NCBI GenBank assembly: GCA_000381605.1
Contig: KB906757.1
Coordinates: forward strand, 248,001-312,000
From: Acidobacteriaceae bacterium KBS 89
GTDB lineage: Bacteria > Acidobacteriota > Terriglobia > Terriglobales > Acidobacteriaceae
DNA length: 64,000 nucleotides
Direction of reading: 5' to 3'
Numbering within the stretch: position 1 is the first letter of the stretch; each line of letters opens with the position of its first letter. The notes beneath the pieces were generated by a model that ran no database searches, had not been told where the DNA came from, and was given only the letters and a program-made list of their open reading frames with translations. A program made the translations under genes and the position numbers. Shown in pieces: positions 42,357-50,054 of this stretch.

Positions 42357-42567
42357 GGTTCATCCCCTTTATCATCAATGAGTTCGAAGTCGAATGGCAC
42401 TTGTACCAATCGGAGTGGGCGCGGCGGCCGAGCCACTGCATCTGTGGTCTCAGGTAAAAGGGGTGTGGAATTACGGGGGATGCGGGTTGGTTTCATGCAC
42501 TATCTCCATAGAAATGGTGGCTCTTGAACCACCGGGTTGTTGATGCGATTGATTTGAGCCAAATACA

Positions 42568-42656
42568 TGCCATATGGAATTGATATGACATATACATGCC
42601 GTTTGGAATAGACTAGAAAGACTATGCCAAATGGAATATATATATAGACCAAATGG
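42568..42656 (+). promoter_or_regulatory. iteron-like operator array upstream of the MarR-like gene
   Basis: Direct repeats TGCCATATGGAAT (42568-42580), TGCCGTTTGGAAT (42597-42609) and TGCCAAATGGAAT (42625-42637) spaced 28-29 bases apart, plus a fourth, diverged ACCAAATGG (42648-42656) that contains the start codon. Each has a CCNNNTGG-like palindromic centre. TATATATATA at 42638-42647 could be the -10. Probably autoregulation by the MarR-like protein. Confidence 0.7.
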
Positions 42657-43105
42657 CTAACAGAAAAGATGAAGTAACATTCGATGAGTTTGTGCGGATC
42701 TGGGCGACTTGGTCGTCGAATGTCCCGGCTCAGTTAGCGCGTCAGGACCCAAGCACCGTGGCACAGCTCTTGAATCTCGGTCTGCGGGAAGGGGGTATCT
42801 CGCAGACCGACCTGCAGCGAGAACTTCGAATGAATCAGCCACGATTGAGCAAACTGGTGAAGAAGCTGCTCCGGGCAGGTTGGGTCCGGGTGAGGAGATC
42901 GGAAACTGACAATCGAGTCAGGCTGATGACCACGACAGTACCGGCGCGAAAACGGATAGCCAGGATGACGGCGGATTTGGAGAGCTTGTTGCGGGCAGGA
43001 AGGGTTGAGCTGGCACAGACTCCTGTGCGAAAGCAGACAGTGTCCCCACCTCGTAGGCGTATCGAGAAACAGCCATTACCCCAGTTCTTCAAGTTCGAAG
43101 AATAG
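42653..43105 (+). CDS. MarR-like winged-helix regulator of the island
   Basis: A 150-residue protein. STVAQLLNLGLREGGISQTDLQRELRMNQPRLSKLVKKLLRAGWVRVRRSETDNRVRLMTTTVPARKRI (residues 34-102) is a MarR-type winged helix with the D/N-R wing tip. A C-terminal basic tail (RKQTVSPPRRRIEKQ) may add DNA contacts. No Shine-Dalgarno is present and the ATG lies inside the last operator repeat close to the -10, so a leaderless mRNA is likely. It precedes the restriction endonuclease gene by 84 bases and may act as its controller (C-protein-like role, inference). Confidence 0.8.
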   Translation: MANRKDEVTFDEFVRIWATWSSNVPAQLARQDPSTVAQLLNLGLREGGISQTDLQRELRMNQPRLSKLVKKLLRAGWVRVRRSETDNRVRLMTTTVPARKRIARMTADLESLLRAGRVELAQTPVRKQTVSPPRRRIEKQPLPQFFKFEE

Positions 43106-43189
43106 GTATGTGACGGCCTTGGGGAACCACGCGCATGAAGGGATATGATTGATCCATTGGTACACCAAGGTAGGAAAGAGGATCCAAGA

Positions 43190-43999
43190 ATGCGCCGGAA
43201 GAACGAGCCTGGAGCTCTCTACCGCGAAATTGTGAAGATAATGATGCGCATCCCCGACGGCGTGACAGCTGCCGATTTAAGGGCAGGGTTGGGACTTGAA
43301 CCCGGAGAACAGGAACACTTAGGGCGACGGCTCCGGGACATGCACAAGTATTACAAAATACAAAAAGCCCCCTCCTTTCGTCGCGTAAATGGAACGAACA
43401 GAGCCGTCACACTCTACAAGTACATCGGGGAACGTGACGAGGTAACCGACGAAGGGCAGGTGAGTCAAAAAGTCCGCGCGGCGATTCTGCACGGAGCTTT
43501 CGGGCGATGCCAGATGTGCGGCCAAACCATCGAACAAGACGGCATAAAGCTCGTCGTTGATCACAAAATCCCGCGCAATTGGGGTGGATCGAACGACCCC
43601 GAAAACCTTTGGGCGATTTGTGAGACGTGCAACGGAGGAAAGAAGGCCCACTTCGCATCTGTCAATGCGAGCGCTGACATCATGAAGAGAGCTTTGGTGC
43701 ATCACAGCGTCCGCAAGCGGATTGGAGAACTACTCTTGGCCTATGGGGTAGGCGTGGAAGTTCCAACCTATATCCTCGAGATTGTCGCTGGTCAGGATGA
43801 ATGGCGGAAGCGATTGCGTGAGTTGCGCTATCCGGTTATCGGGTGGGAAATTGACAACAAAACAAGGAAGATCAACGGCCGAAAAAAGAGCTTCTACGTC
43901 TTGAAACGGTCCCTTCCATGGCCGCCCGATCCTGACGCGCTAATCCGGCAATTTGAGGAAGATCGTAAGAAGCGAAATCGTGAAGGCCTAGGCGTTTGA
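43190..43999 (+). CDS. HNH restriction endonuclease (putative)
   Basis: A 269-residue protein. Residues 5-75 form a winged-helix-like N-terminus (EIVKIMMRIPDGVTAADLRAGLGLEP, RLRDMHKYYKI). The HNH nuclease centre spans 105-150: CQMCG (107-110), VVDHKIPRNWGGSNDPENLWAICETC, with catalytic His125, Asn and the second zinc pair Cys144/Cys147. The ATG at 43190 has AAAGAGGA upstream. It is convergent with vsr and the C5 methyltransferase, overlapping vsr by 12 bases at the ends. Association with those genes makes it a type II restriction enzyme candidate. The recognition site is unknown. Confidence 0.78.
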   Translation: MRRKNEPGALYREIVKIMMRIPDGVTAADLRAGLGLEPGEQEHLGRRLRDMHKYYKIQKAPSFRRVNGTNRAVTLYKYIGERDEVTDEGQVSQKVRAAILHGAFGRCQMCGQTIEQDGIKLVVDHKIPRNWGGSNDPENLWAICETCNGGKKAHFASVNASADIMKRALVHHSVRKRIGELLLAYGVGVEVPTYILEIVAGQDEWRKRLRELRYPVIGWEIDNKTRKINGRKKSFYVLKRSLPWPPDPDALIRQFEEDRKKRNREGLGV

Positions 44000-44410
44000 A
44001 GGGTACTCGCCCAGAAACGATGAGAGCTTTTGGGTAAGGTCTGAAACCTTGGAGATCTCGCACTCCCATATAACCAAGACGCCCCATCCAGCTTCTTGCA
44101 GAGCAGAGACGCTCGACCGGTCTCGTTCACGATTCTTGTTCAATTTCGGCTCCCAATATTCGGGTCGTGATTTTGGCAGGCGTCCTTCGCGGCATTGAGG
44201 ATGCTGATGCCAAAAGCACCCATGCACAAAGATCACCTTACCGAGGCCAGGGAAAACCAGATCTGGCTTCCCCGGGAGATCCTTACGATGAAGCCGAAAC
44301 CGATAGCCCATCGCATGCACCATTCGGCGCACGGCCATTTCGGGTCGCGTGTCTCTGTCCCGGATTAGTCGCATGTTTGCGGAGCGACGGCTTTCGGTGA
44401 GGCGGTCCAT
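43988..44410 (-). CDS. vsr: very short patch repair endonuclease Vsr
   Basis: A 140-residue nuclease that nicks at T:G mismatches left by deamination of 5-methylcytosine. All family hallmarks are present: MRLIRDRDTRPEMAVRRMVHAMGYRFRLHRKDLPGKPDLVF with Asp50, VIFVHGCFWHQHPQC with His63, His68 and zinc ligands Cys65, His70, Cys73, then PEYWEPKLNKNRERD and VLVIWECE. GAAGGAG lies 9 bases before the ATG at 44410. The gene begins inside the methyltransferase gene, overlapping it by 128 bases in another frame. Confidence 0.93.
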   Translation of the reverse strand: MDRLTESRRSANMRLIRDRDTRPEMAVRRMVHAMGYRFRLHRKDLPGKPDLVFPGLGKVIFVHGCFWHQHPQCREGRLPKSRPEYWEPKLNKNRERDRSSVSALQEAGWGVLVIWECEISKVSDLTQKLSSFLGEYPSNA

Positions 44411-45440
44411 CTGGTTCGACTCCTTCGACTCGGATTGCTGAGTTGTTCTTGAGCAGCGTGCCTCCTCTAGGATTCAGTTTCTGTCCCTTCCGCAAGCAGC
44501 TGGCGATCGCCTCGGCCAGTGCCTTAGCGACGGGCGGAGGGAAGGCGTTGCCCACTTGCCGGTAGGTTGATGTCTTCGCGCCAGCGAACTGCCAGGAATC
44601 ATCGAAGCCCTGTACCCTGGCAGCCATCCTTACAGTCAGGTGCGGGTCTCCTGCGAATCCGGGCTGCGGCGCTTCCTTCGCTAGAAGATGCCCATTGACG
44701 CCCAGTTTTGCCCATTCTCGTTTGGCCCGCGTAGGGCCGAGGTCTGGACCTCCATGCTTCTTGCTGCCACCCACCAGCGTGGGAGCAATCCCATTGGCCC
44801 TGTCGCGCCAATCATGAGCTCCTTCCCATCCTTGTTCAGCCATCAGGTCAAATAGCTTTTCACCAACTGTTGGAGGCTTCGGCCCTGCCTTCGGCCACTT
44901 GAAATGCTGCTTCCAACCTTTCGGGACAGCAACGAAAGCTGCGCGGGGTCTTAGTTGCGGCACTCCGAACTCGGAAGCGTTGAAGATCTTCCACTCGAAC
45001 GGGTGGTATCCCAAGGTGCAGATTTCGGCTGCAAACGCATCTCTGAAGCCAGTGAACTTCGGATTTAGGATGCCGCTCACGTTTTCAATGAGGATCGCCT
45101 TCGGCCGAACCTGACGGATGATTTTCAAAGCCGCGGGGAAGAGGTTCCTCTCGTCGTCTTCCCCCAATTGCTTCCCTGCTTTCGACCATGGCGGGCACGG
45201 AAGACCTGCAGCAAGAACGTCGGTACCTGCGAACTCGGCCGCGTCAAACAAGTGAATATCGCCCTTACACTCGCCTTCGATCACATTCCACTCAGGGCGA
45301 TTGAGCCGAAGCGTAGCTCTCGCGTCCTTATCTATTTCAAGCAATCCCACATGCGCGTATTTGGCTGCTTCGAAGCCGAGCGCCTGGCCACCAGCACCTG
45401 CACAAAGTTCAAGTACGGTAAGAAGTTTCATTCGTTTCAA
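44283..45440 (-). CDS. DNA (cytosine-5-)-methyltransferase
   Basis: A 385-residue modification methylase. Motif I LELCAGAGGQALGFE (10-24), motif IV GLPCPPWSKAGKQ with catalytic Cys82, motif VI ENV (119-121), motif VIII region VPQLRPRAAFVAV, variable region, then motif X RQVGNAFPPPVAKAL. The final 50 residues after CLRKGQKLNPRGG are encoded in DNA that also codes for Vsr and look non-conserved. It protects the host from the HNH enzyme. An ATG at 45431 (MKLLTVLELC) is an alternative start. Confidence 0.93.
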   Translation of the reverse strand: MKRMKLLTVLELCAGAGGQALGFEAAKYAHVGLLEIDKDARATLRLNRPEWNVIEGECKGDIHLFDAAEFAGTDVLAAGLPCPPWSKAGKQLGEDDERNLFPAALKIIRQVRPKAILIENVSGILNPKFTGFRDAFAAEICTLGYHPFEWKIFNASEFGVPQLRPRAAFVAVPKGWKQHFKWPKAGPKPPTVGEKLFDLMAEQGWEGAHDWRDRANGIAPTLVGGSKKHGGPDLGPTRAKREWAKLGVNGHLLAKEAPQPGFAGDPHLTVRMAARVQGFDDSWQFAGAKTSTYRQVGNAFPPPVAKALAEAIASCLRKGQKLNPRGGTLLKNNSAIRVEGVEPDGPPHRKPSLRKHATNPGQRHATRNGRAPNGACDGLSVSASS

Positions 45441-45492
45441 GTTTATCTCCTCGGGCGATCTGAGTCCGCCACGGCTAGTAGTATTAAATGCA

Positions 45493-45523
45493 AGCCGCCA
45501 ATCCCCTATTGAGATTGGCGGCT
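45493..45523 (-). terminator. hairpin between the methyltransferase and the 45557 gene
   Basis: AGCCGCCAATC paired with GATTGGCGGCT, 11-bp perfect stem, 9-base loop. It lies 34 bases beyond the stop of the minus-strand gene at 45557 and upstream of the methyltransferase start. The following minus-strand bases are T-rich but mixed, so termination strength is uncertain. Confidence 0.7.
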
Positions 45524-45556
45524 GTCCTGCCAGATGTTGCTGGGTTTAGTCCGTCA

Positions 45557-45937
45557 TCAGTGACTTCCTGAGACGAGTGATTTCGCAAATGCCTCGGCGC
45601 TGGGCCAATCTGCCGAGACATAAATATCCTTGGCCTTGCCGGCTTTGGTCTCGGTCACGACAAAGAAGGAGTAGAGTCTCGGATACTGGCGGACGTCTTC
45701 AAGCGATGCTTCGCTCAACTCCTCCCAAAGGAAGTCCTCGTAGTCTGGTCCGTCGGGGGCTGGTATATCGTCGGGCTTGTAGTTCTTTTCGATTTCCAAT
45801 GCAGTCGCGAGGCTTTTCATGGCCGCGCCGTCGATGTTACCGAAGACCTCGCGGGCGTAGGACGGGTCGTAGGTCTTGAGAACCTCGACTCTCCGATCTT
45901 CGGCTTGCTGCGTAAAAAACAATTCTTGCTGGGGCAT
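45557..45937 (-). CDS. island hypothetical protein, acidic
   Basis: A 126-residue acidic, soluble protein with no recognised domain: helical residues 15-60 (DRRVEVLKTYDPSYAREVFGNIDGAAMKSLATALEIEKNY), then DDIPAPDGPDYEDFLWEELSEASLEDVRQYPRLYSFFVVTETKAGKAKDIYVSADWPSAEAFAKSL. GGAG lies 9 bases upstream. It is transcribed toward the methyltransferase but separated from it by a hairpin. Possibly a cargo or anti-restriction-type acidic protein, but nothing specific supports this. The 207-base AT-rich gap to its right (45938-46144) holds divergent promoters. Confidence 0.55.
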   Translation of the reverse strand: MPQQELFFTQQAEDRRVEVLKTYDPSYAREVFGNIDGAAMKSLATALEIEKNYKPDDIPAPDGPDYEDFLWEELSEASLEDVRQYPRLYSFFVVTETKAGKAKDIYVSADWPSAEAFAKSLVSGSH

Positions 45938-46144
45938 CCCTTATATCTCCGGCTGATCTATTATGCCTCCCGGTCGTCCTGCGGAACGAACTGAACAGTA
46001 CCTGGCATATATATGTGTGTATAGTTCCGTGAAAAGCGATTTGTTATGCTAAGTCAAACAGCAGGTATAACTTGACTGGACGCGGCATGGCACTCGCCGG
46101 GTAGAATCAAGGGTAGGCCATAAATGAGGGAAAGGCCTGGCGAC

Positions 46145-46561
46145 ATGGCAATTGAGCCGCAACCCGATGAGTCAGGCGCGAAACTGGTCAAAGCACCGAT
46201 CAGAAAAACGCACACGGCGTTGTCACGCGTACAGCGCGCACTCACGGATCAGGAGCTGTCCACAACCGGCGTGCAAAAGATGTTGGTGGAACGGATCTCA
46301 GAAGCTGAGGAGCGGAACAAGTTACTCGAAACCTATCGTGACCAGTTTTACTCCAGTGAGAAACAAGTTGCAGTATTGGACGCGAAGCTCCAACGAACAC
46401 GGTCTGCGGAAATACTCTCCAGCGGGTGTTTGGCCGTCGGAGCCATCCTGCTGGGATATACACCGTCGGTATGGAAGGCTCAACCCAGCGGATGGTTTTC
46501 ACTGATTTTGGGCTTGATTCTTTTGACGATCGGGATACTCGCAAAGGCCATACGTTTATGA
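46145..46561 (+). CDS. coiled-coil protein with two C-terminal membrane helices
   Basis: A 138-residue protein. Residues 30-85 are a long charged helix or coiled coil (LSTTGVQKMLVERISEAEERNKLLETYRDQFYSSEKQVAVLDAKLQRT). Two membrane segments follow at about 88-106 (LSSGCLAVGAILLGYT) and 114-134 (WFSLILGLILLTIGILAKAI) with a 10-residue loop. The ATG at 46145 is preferred over 46124, because an AAAGG lies upstream. Its stop overlaps the next start by 4 bases (ATGA). The N-helix-plus-2TM layout recalls membrane effectors of defence systems, but no family match is claimed. Confidence 0.65.
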   Translation: MAIEPQPDESGAKLVKAPIRKTHTALSRVQRALTDQELSTTGVQKMLVERISEAEERNKLLETYRDQFYSSEKQVAVLDAKLQRTRSAEILSSGCLAVGAILLGYTPSVWKAQPSGWFSLILGLILLTIGILAKAIRL

Positions 46562-46911
46562 AGATCGAGATTAGCTCGTTCGCAGACAAGGGCGTTATTC
46601 AAAACGAACGTCTGGTAATCAAGCTGCTGGATGACCTTGATATCGGAGAGTACGCCGTGTTCTGTTCTTCCAGTACTGATGGCTCTCCGTTGTCCGGGAA
46701 ATCTACGGCTTTTTGGTTCCCGGATGAGTCGCTACAGCGCGGAGATCTAGTTGTCCTTTATACGAAGAGTGGATCAACAAGAAAAAAGGAGCTGGGGTCG
46801 GGCGGTACCGCTCATTTCTTTTATTGGGGGTTGGACGCGCCTGTATGGACGGGCCAGAATGGTGCAGTCTTACTTGAGGTCAAGGAATGGTCTTACAGGC
46901 TGTCTAAGTGA
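46558..46911 (+). CDS. beta-rich, lamin-tail-like hypothetical protein
   Basis: A 117-residue soluble protein: MKIEISSFADKGVIQNERLVIKLLDDLDIGEYAVFCSS, then FWFPDESLQRGDLVVLYTKSG, HFFYWGLDAPVWTGQNGAVLLEVKEWSY. The order of a Phe/Pro/Asp strand, a GDLVVLY strand, a WGL...PVW strand and a final LLE strand resembles the immunoglobulin-like lamin tail domain. This is a by-eye comparison. It is translationally coupled to the coiled-coil membrane gene upstream, so the two products probably form a complex. Function unknown. Confidence 0.6.
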   Translation: MKIEISSFADKGVIQNERLVIKLLDDLDIGEYAVFCSSSTDGSPLSGKSTAFWFPDESLQRGDLVVLYTKSGSTRKKELGSGGTAHFFYWGLDAPVWTGQNGAVLLEVKEWSYRLSK

Positions 46912-47056
46912 GTGTGATCCAGGCATCGCGCACATGCCGCAAACAGGTGCTGAAATAGGTGCTGAAGCGATGCCTCCGGGCCGTTCCGCTGCTTTTGAGT
47001 GCCGATGAAACTCCTTCCGGTCTCGTCGTTTCAGTCAGTTACGCGAGCCGGTTACT

Positions 47057-47103
47057 ATGGCATGGAAGAGGTCATCGGTTCGATCCCGATCAGGTCCACC
47101 AAT
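47057..47103 (+). repeat. attachment site attR (duplicate of tRNA-Ala tail)
   Basis: Exact 47-base copy of 37693-37739. The 5' half of the tRNA is missing, so no tRNA is encoded here. It marks the right end of the island, 52 bases before the sorbosone-dehydrogenase-like gene. Confidence 0.9.
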
Positions 47104-47154
47104 TCTTTCAACAACTTGTGCACACTCGCGTACTCCGACCTTAGGAGACGGGTG

Positions 47155-48549
47155 CTATTTTCCGGTGTAAGCGACGCGCCAGATGCTGCGAGAACCGTCA
47201 TCTGTCACGTAGAGGGCGCCATCGTGACCTACGGCTACTCCTACCGGCCGGCCCCAAACCTGTCCATCTGCTGTGACAAACCCGGTAAGAAAATCCTCGT
47301 ACTCTCCGGTGGCTTTGCCGTTCTTCATGGGAATCCGGATAACCTCGTATCCTCCGCGATTGGCACGGTTCCAGGACCCGTGTTCGGCTGCGAATCCGTC
47401 TCCCTCGTATTCGGATGGGAAGGTGGATTTACTGGTGGGATAAAAGGTCATTCCGAGCGAGGCCATGTGGGGTTGAACCAAGACATCGGGGGTAATGACC
47501 TTGGATTTGAGTTCAGGATGGGTGCCCATAAGCCGCGGGTCCTGATGACCGCCCATGTAGAACCAGGGCCAACCATAGAAACCGTCTTCCTTTACTGACG
47601 TTACATAGTCCGGAACGAGATTGTTCCCCAGGCCGTCACGCTCGTTCGTTGAGCACCACAACTCACCCGTAACAGAGTTGATTGCCTCGCCGACGCAGTT
47701 ACGAATTCCGTAGGCGTACACTTTGACGAATTTCCCCTCCGGGGTGTACTCCAACACATCCGCCCGATGGAACTCTCTGGGATGGGTGTCGGGATCGTCG
47801 GCATTCGATCCACTTCCGACGGACACGAGCATATGCTTGCCGTCGGCAGAGAAGACGACATCCCTGGTCCAGTGGCCGCCGCCGCGTAGTTGAGCATAGC
47901 CGGGGAGATCGGGCACGATTGTCGCAGGCGTGCTAGCAGCTTTTAGATCTCCGGACTTGTAGGCGAATCGAACGACGGTTGTGGCGTTGCCGACGTAGAC
48001 CCATTGAGGATTTGCGCCAGCAGGATAAAAGGCAATGCCAAAGGGGTGATCGAGGCCAGTAGCGAAGGTGCTAATGGTGGTTGCCTTGCCAGCATCGGTG
48101 ACACCGCGCATCACCAGGATGGAACCAGCCTGCGAGTCGGCTACGAAGAGATCGCCGTTGGGTGCAGGATGGATGATGCGGGGCATGACGAAGGTTCCGG
48201 AGGTGGGCGGATGCGTTTCTTTCTTGTTTTCGGATCGCTGCATTGGGGTGGCTGCATCACCGCCCGCATAGAGCTGGACCGTAAAGCCGGCTGGGGCAAT
48301 GGGCCACGCGCCCTCTGGCCTTTGGACAAGCGTGGGACCGTTGTCTACAGACTCAGAGGGTTTCGGTTCAGGCAGGTCAGCCACGGTTATCTTTCGCCGC
48401 ACCCCTGGCTTCTGCTGCGTGTAGTCGGCGAAGGCGGCCTGACCGGTGATCGTCTGCTGGGCATGGAGCGGCGAAGGAAGAAACGCGGTAAAGGTGAGAG
48501 AGGCCAACACCTGGAACTTTCGGAAGCGTGAACGTCTCATATTTCTCAT
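47155..48549 (-). CDS. exported sorbosone-dehydrogenase-like PQQ-type sugar oxidoreductase
   Basis: A 464-residue protein with a signal peptide (residues 1-30, ending PLHAQQ) and a six-bladed propeller: PRIIHPAPNGDLFVADSQAGSILVM, LDHPFGIAFYPAGANPQWVYVGNATTVVRF, WTRDVVFSADGKHMLVSVGSGSN, EVYAYGIRNCVGEA-type blade YAYGIRNCVGEAINSVTGELWCSTNERDGLGNNLVPDYV, and HDGALYVTDDGSRSIWRVAY. This is the glucose/sorbosone dehydrogenase fold, where PQQ and calcium are bound in the central channel. It would oxidise sugars in the periplasm. A 77-base gap separates it from the aldo/keto reductase. Confidence 0.85.
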   Translation of the reverse strand: MRNMRRSRFRKFQVLASLTFTAFLPSPLHAQQTITGQAAFADYTQQKPGVRRKITVADLPEPKPSESVDNGPTLVQRPEGAWPIAPAGFTVQLYAGGDAATPMQRSENKKETHPPTSGTFVMPRIIHPAPNGDLFVADSQAGSILVMRGVTDAGKATTISTFATGLDHPFGIAFYPAGANPQWVYVGNATTVVRFAYKSGDLKAASTPATIVPDLPGYAQLRGGGHWTRDVVFSADGKHMLVSVGSGSNADDPDTHPREFHRADVLEYTPEGKFVKVYAYGIRNCVGEAINSVTGELWCSTNERDGLGNNLVPDYVTSVKEDGFYGWPWFYMGGHQDPRLMGTHPELKSKVITPDVLVQPHMASLGMTFYPTSKSTFPSEYEGDGFAAEHGSWNRANRGGYEVIRIPMKNGKATGEYEDFLTGFVTADGQVWGRPVGVAVGHDGALYVTDDGSRSIWRVAYTGK

Positions 48550-48626
48550 CTCCCTATACTAATTTTGCAACAGTCGATCGTGGCTGGGCTTAAGTAAGAA
48601 ACAATGACACGAAGTCTGGCCCCGCT

Positions 48627-49514
48627 TTAACCACGCAGACTTACCGGAGGATGGCTTACAGCGGACAGCTGCTCGTAAGCAGCCTGAGGGAGTTCAAGAC
48701 CCGCAGCGGCGATATTCTCCTCCAGGTGCTTGATCGAAGATGTTCCTGGGATAGGCAGGATCACTTTGGAACGCTTGAGCAGCCAGGCCAATGCGACCTG
48801 CAAAGGAGTTGCCTCGAGATCGTTCGCAAGTTTCTTGATGGCATCATGTGCCTCCCTCGCCTGACCGAGCGGAGCCCACGGAAGGAAAGCGATATTGTTC
48901 TGCTCGCAATAGTCGACGATGAAGTCCGATTCCCGATCGGCGAAGCTGTAGCGGTTCTGCACCGAGACAATCGGCACGATATTGCGTGCCCTCTCGACGT
49001 GTTCGCGAGTCACATTCGAAAGCGCGACATGACGAATCTTACCCTGCTTGCGCAGACTGGCCAGTGCATCTACCGACGCCTCGAAGGAGACAGCATTATC
49101 GGGAGCGTGGAGTTGATAGACGTCGATGCGGTCCAGACGCAGGCGCTTCAGACTTCCCTCGAGCGCTTCGGTGAGATGTTTCGGACTGGCGTTGTGGGTC
49201 CATTGGCCGGGGCCCGGGCGCTCCCATCCGGCCTTGGTTGCGATCACTAGTTCAGCTTGATAAGGGTAGAGTGCTTCCGCGATCAGCTCTTCGGAGGTAC
49301 CAGGACCGTAGGAGTCGGCTGTGTCAATCAGATTCACGCCGACTTCAATCGTACGTCGCAGGGTCGCAAGCGCAGCGGTTTTGTCTGCGGGAGGCCCCCA
49401 CACGCCTGGACCTGTGATGCGCATCGCGCCATAGCCCATTCGGTTGACGATGAGATCACCACCAATGGTGAAGGTGCCGGCAGCTGCGGCTGAAAGGGTC
49501 TGATGGTTGTTCAT
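48627..49514 (-). CDS. aldo/keto reductase
   Basis: A 295-residue NADPH-dependent (beta/alpha)8 oxidoreductase. GVNLIDTADSYGPGTSEELIAEAL holds the catalytic Asp/Tyr; VIATKAGW supplies Lys; YQLHAPDN supplies His. The C-terminal VILPIPGTSSIKHLEENIAA is the cofactor phosphate-binding motif. The ATG at 49514 has AAGGAGA upstream; an upstream frame to 49646 lacks support. Lies 77 bases upstream of the sorbosone-dehydrogenase-like gene on the same strand and may be co-transcribed. Confidence 0.9.
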   Translation of the reverse strand: MNNHQTLSAAAAGTFTIGGDLIVNRMGYGAMRITGPGVWGPPADKTAALATLRRTIEVGVNLIDTADSYGPGTSEELIAEALYPYQAELVIATKAGWERPGPGQWTHNASPKHLTEALEGSLKRLRLDRIDVYQLHAPDNAVSFEASVDALASLRKQGKIRHVALSNVTREHVERARNIVPIVSVQNRYSFADRESDFIVDYCEQNNIAFLPWAPLGQAREAHDAIKKLANDLEATPLQVALAWLLKRSKVILPIPGTSSIKHLEENIAAAGLELPQAAYEQLSAVSHPPVSLRG

Positions 49515-49859
49515 GAGATTTCTCCTTTTACATCCATCTTGAAGACTTGTGACAAGCCCACTGTCTTTAGAAATCCGATTGAGATACCGAGCATCGCTAT
49601 TCGCCATTACGACATCGGTCTCGTATCTGGTGGACGAGCGAATCATTGGGTTTGTTTCGTACTCTCCCCCAGTGGTTCGCGATCGGCTCCAGGAACGCAG
49701 GTCCGCCTACTTCGTCGAGTGGCGACGGCCCTCCGTCTCTAAGAAATGGTCTGGCGATATTGTCGGGTCGCATCAATGGACACGCTTGTGGGAGGCTTTC
49801 ACCGCTTTGAAAAGGCAAATTTGCATCCTAAACTCAGGAATGATCCTAGGAGGGTGCAT
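49515..49859. other. 345-base divergent intergenic region, no supported gene
   Basis: Between the minus-strand aldo/keto reductase and the plus-strand small membrane gene. It should contain the promoters of both. Open frames here (for example 49549-49899) have no ribosome site, family character or codon regularity. Nothing further was recognised. Confidence 0.5.
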
Positions 49860-50054
49860 ATGGCAAGAGCAGGGCGGGTTGAAACTCAGAGTTCCATGAG
49901 AAGAGTAATCTTGTTCGCAACAGTCGCTTCCGGCTTTATTGCGGCTTATTTAATGTATCGGCGTGGCGAATCCTTGGGATCGATCGCAAAACAGACGATT
50001 ACCAATCCGGTTGGCTCCCTGGTTTCCGAAGTCAAAACTCGGGCCAACGGATGA
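49860..50054 (+). CDS. small single-TM protein coupled to MscS
   Basis: A 64-residue protein with one membrane helix (residues 14-32, RVILFATVASGFIAAYLMY) and a polar tail rich in Gly, Ser and Thr. GGAGGG lies 7 bases before the ATG at 49860. It overlaps the mechanosensitive-channel gene by 4 bases, so it is expressed with it and may be a small channel partner (inference). Confidence 0.65.
   Translation: MARAGRVETQSSMRRVILFATVASGFIAAYLMYRRGESLGSIAKQTITNPVGSLVSEVKTRANG

Larger units (their letters stand above)
37693..47103. mobile_element. 9.4-kb tRNA-Ala-integrated genomic island
   Basis: Bounded by 47-bp direct repeats of the tRNA-Ala tail. Contents in order: integrase, excisionase-like protein, XerC/D-like recombinase, inverted repeat, zinc-ribbon recombinase, small HTH, possible small membrane protein, MarR-like regulator, HNH endonuclease, Vsr, C5 methyltransferase, a hypothetical protein and a coupled pair of unknown proteins. 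No conjugation, replication or phage structural genes are visible, so transfer would depend on a helper. The intact tRNA is regenerated at the left end. Confidence 0.88.

Noticed and set aside
42568-42656. CRISPR array
   Set aside because: Only three to four 13-bp repeats with palindromic centres in a promoter region, no spacers of constant content and no cas genes anywhere in the window.
47057-47103. Second tRNA-Ala gene
   Set aside because: Only the 3' part from the anticodon loop onward is present, and upstream bases cannot form acceptor or D arms. It is the att duplicate.
49549-49899. 116-residue frame upstream of the MscS partner gene
   Set aside because: It overlaps the well-supported small gene in another frame and has no ribosome site.
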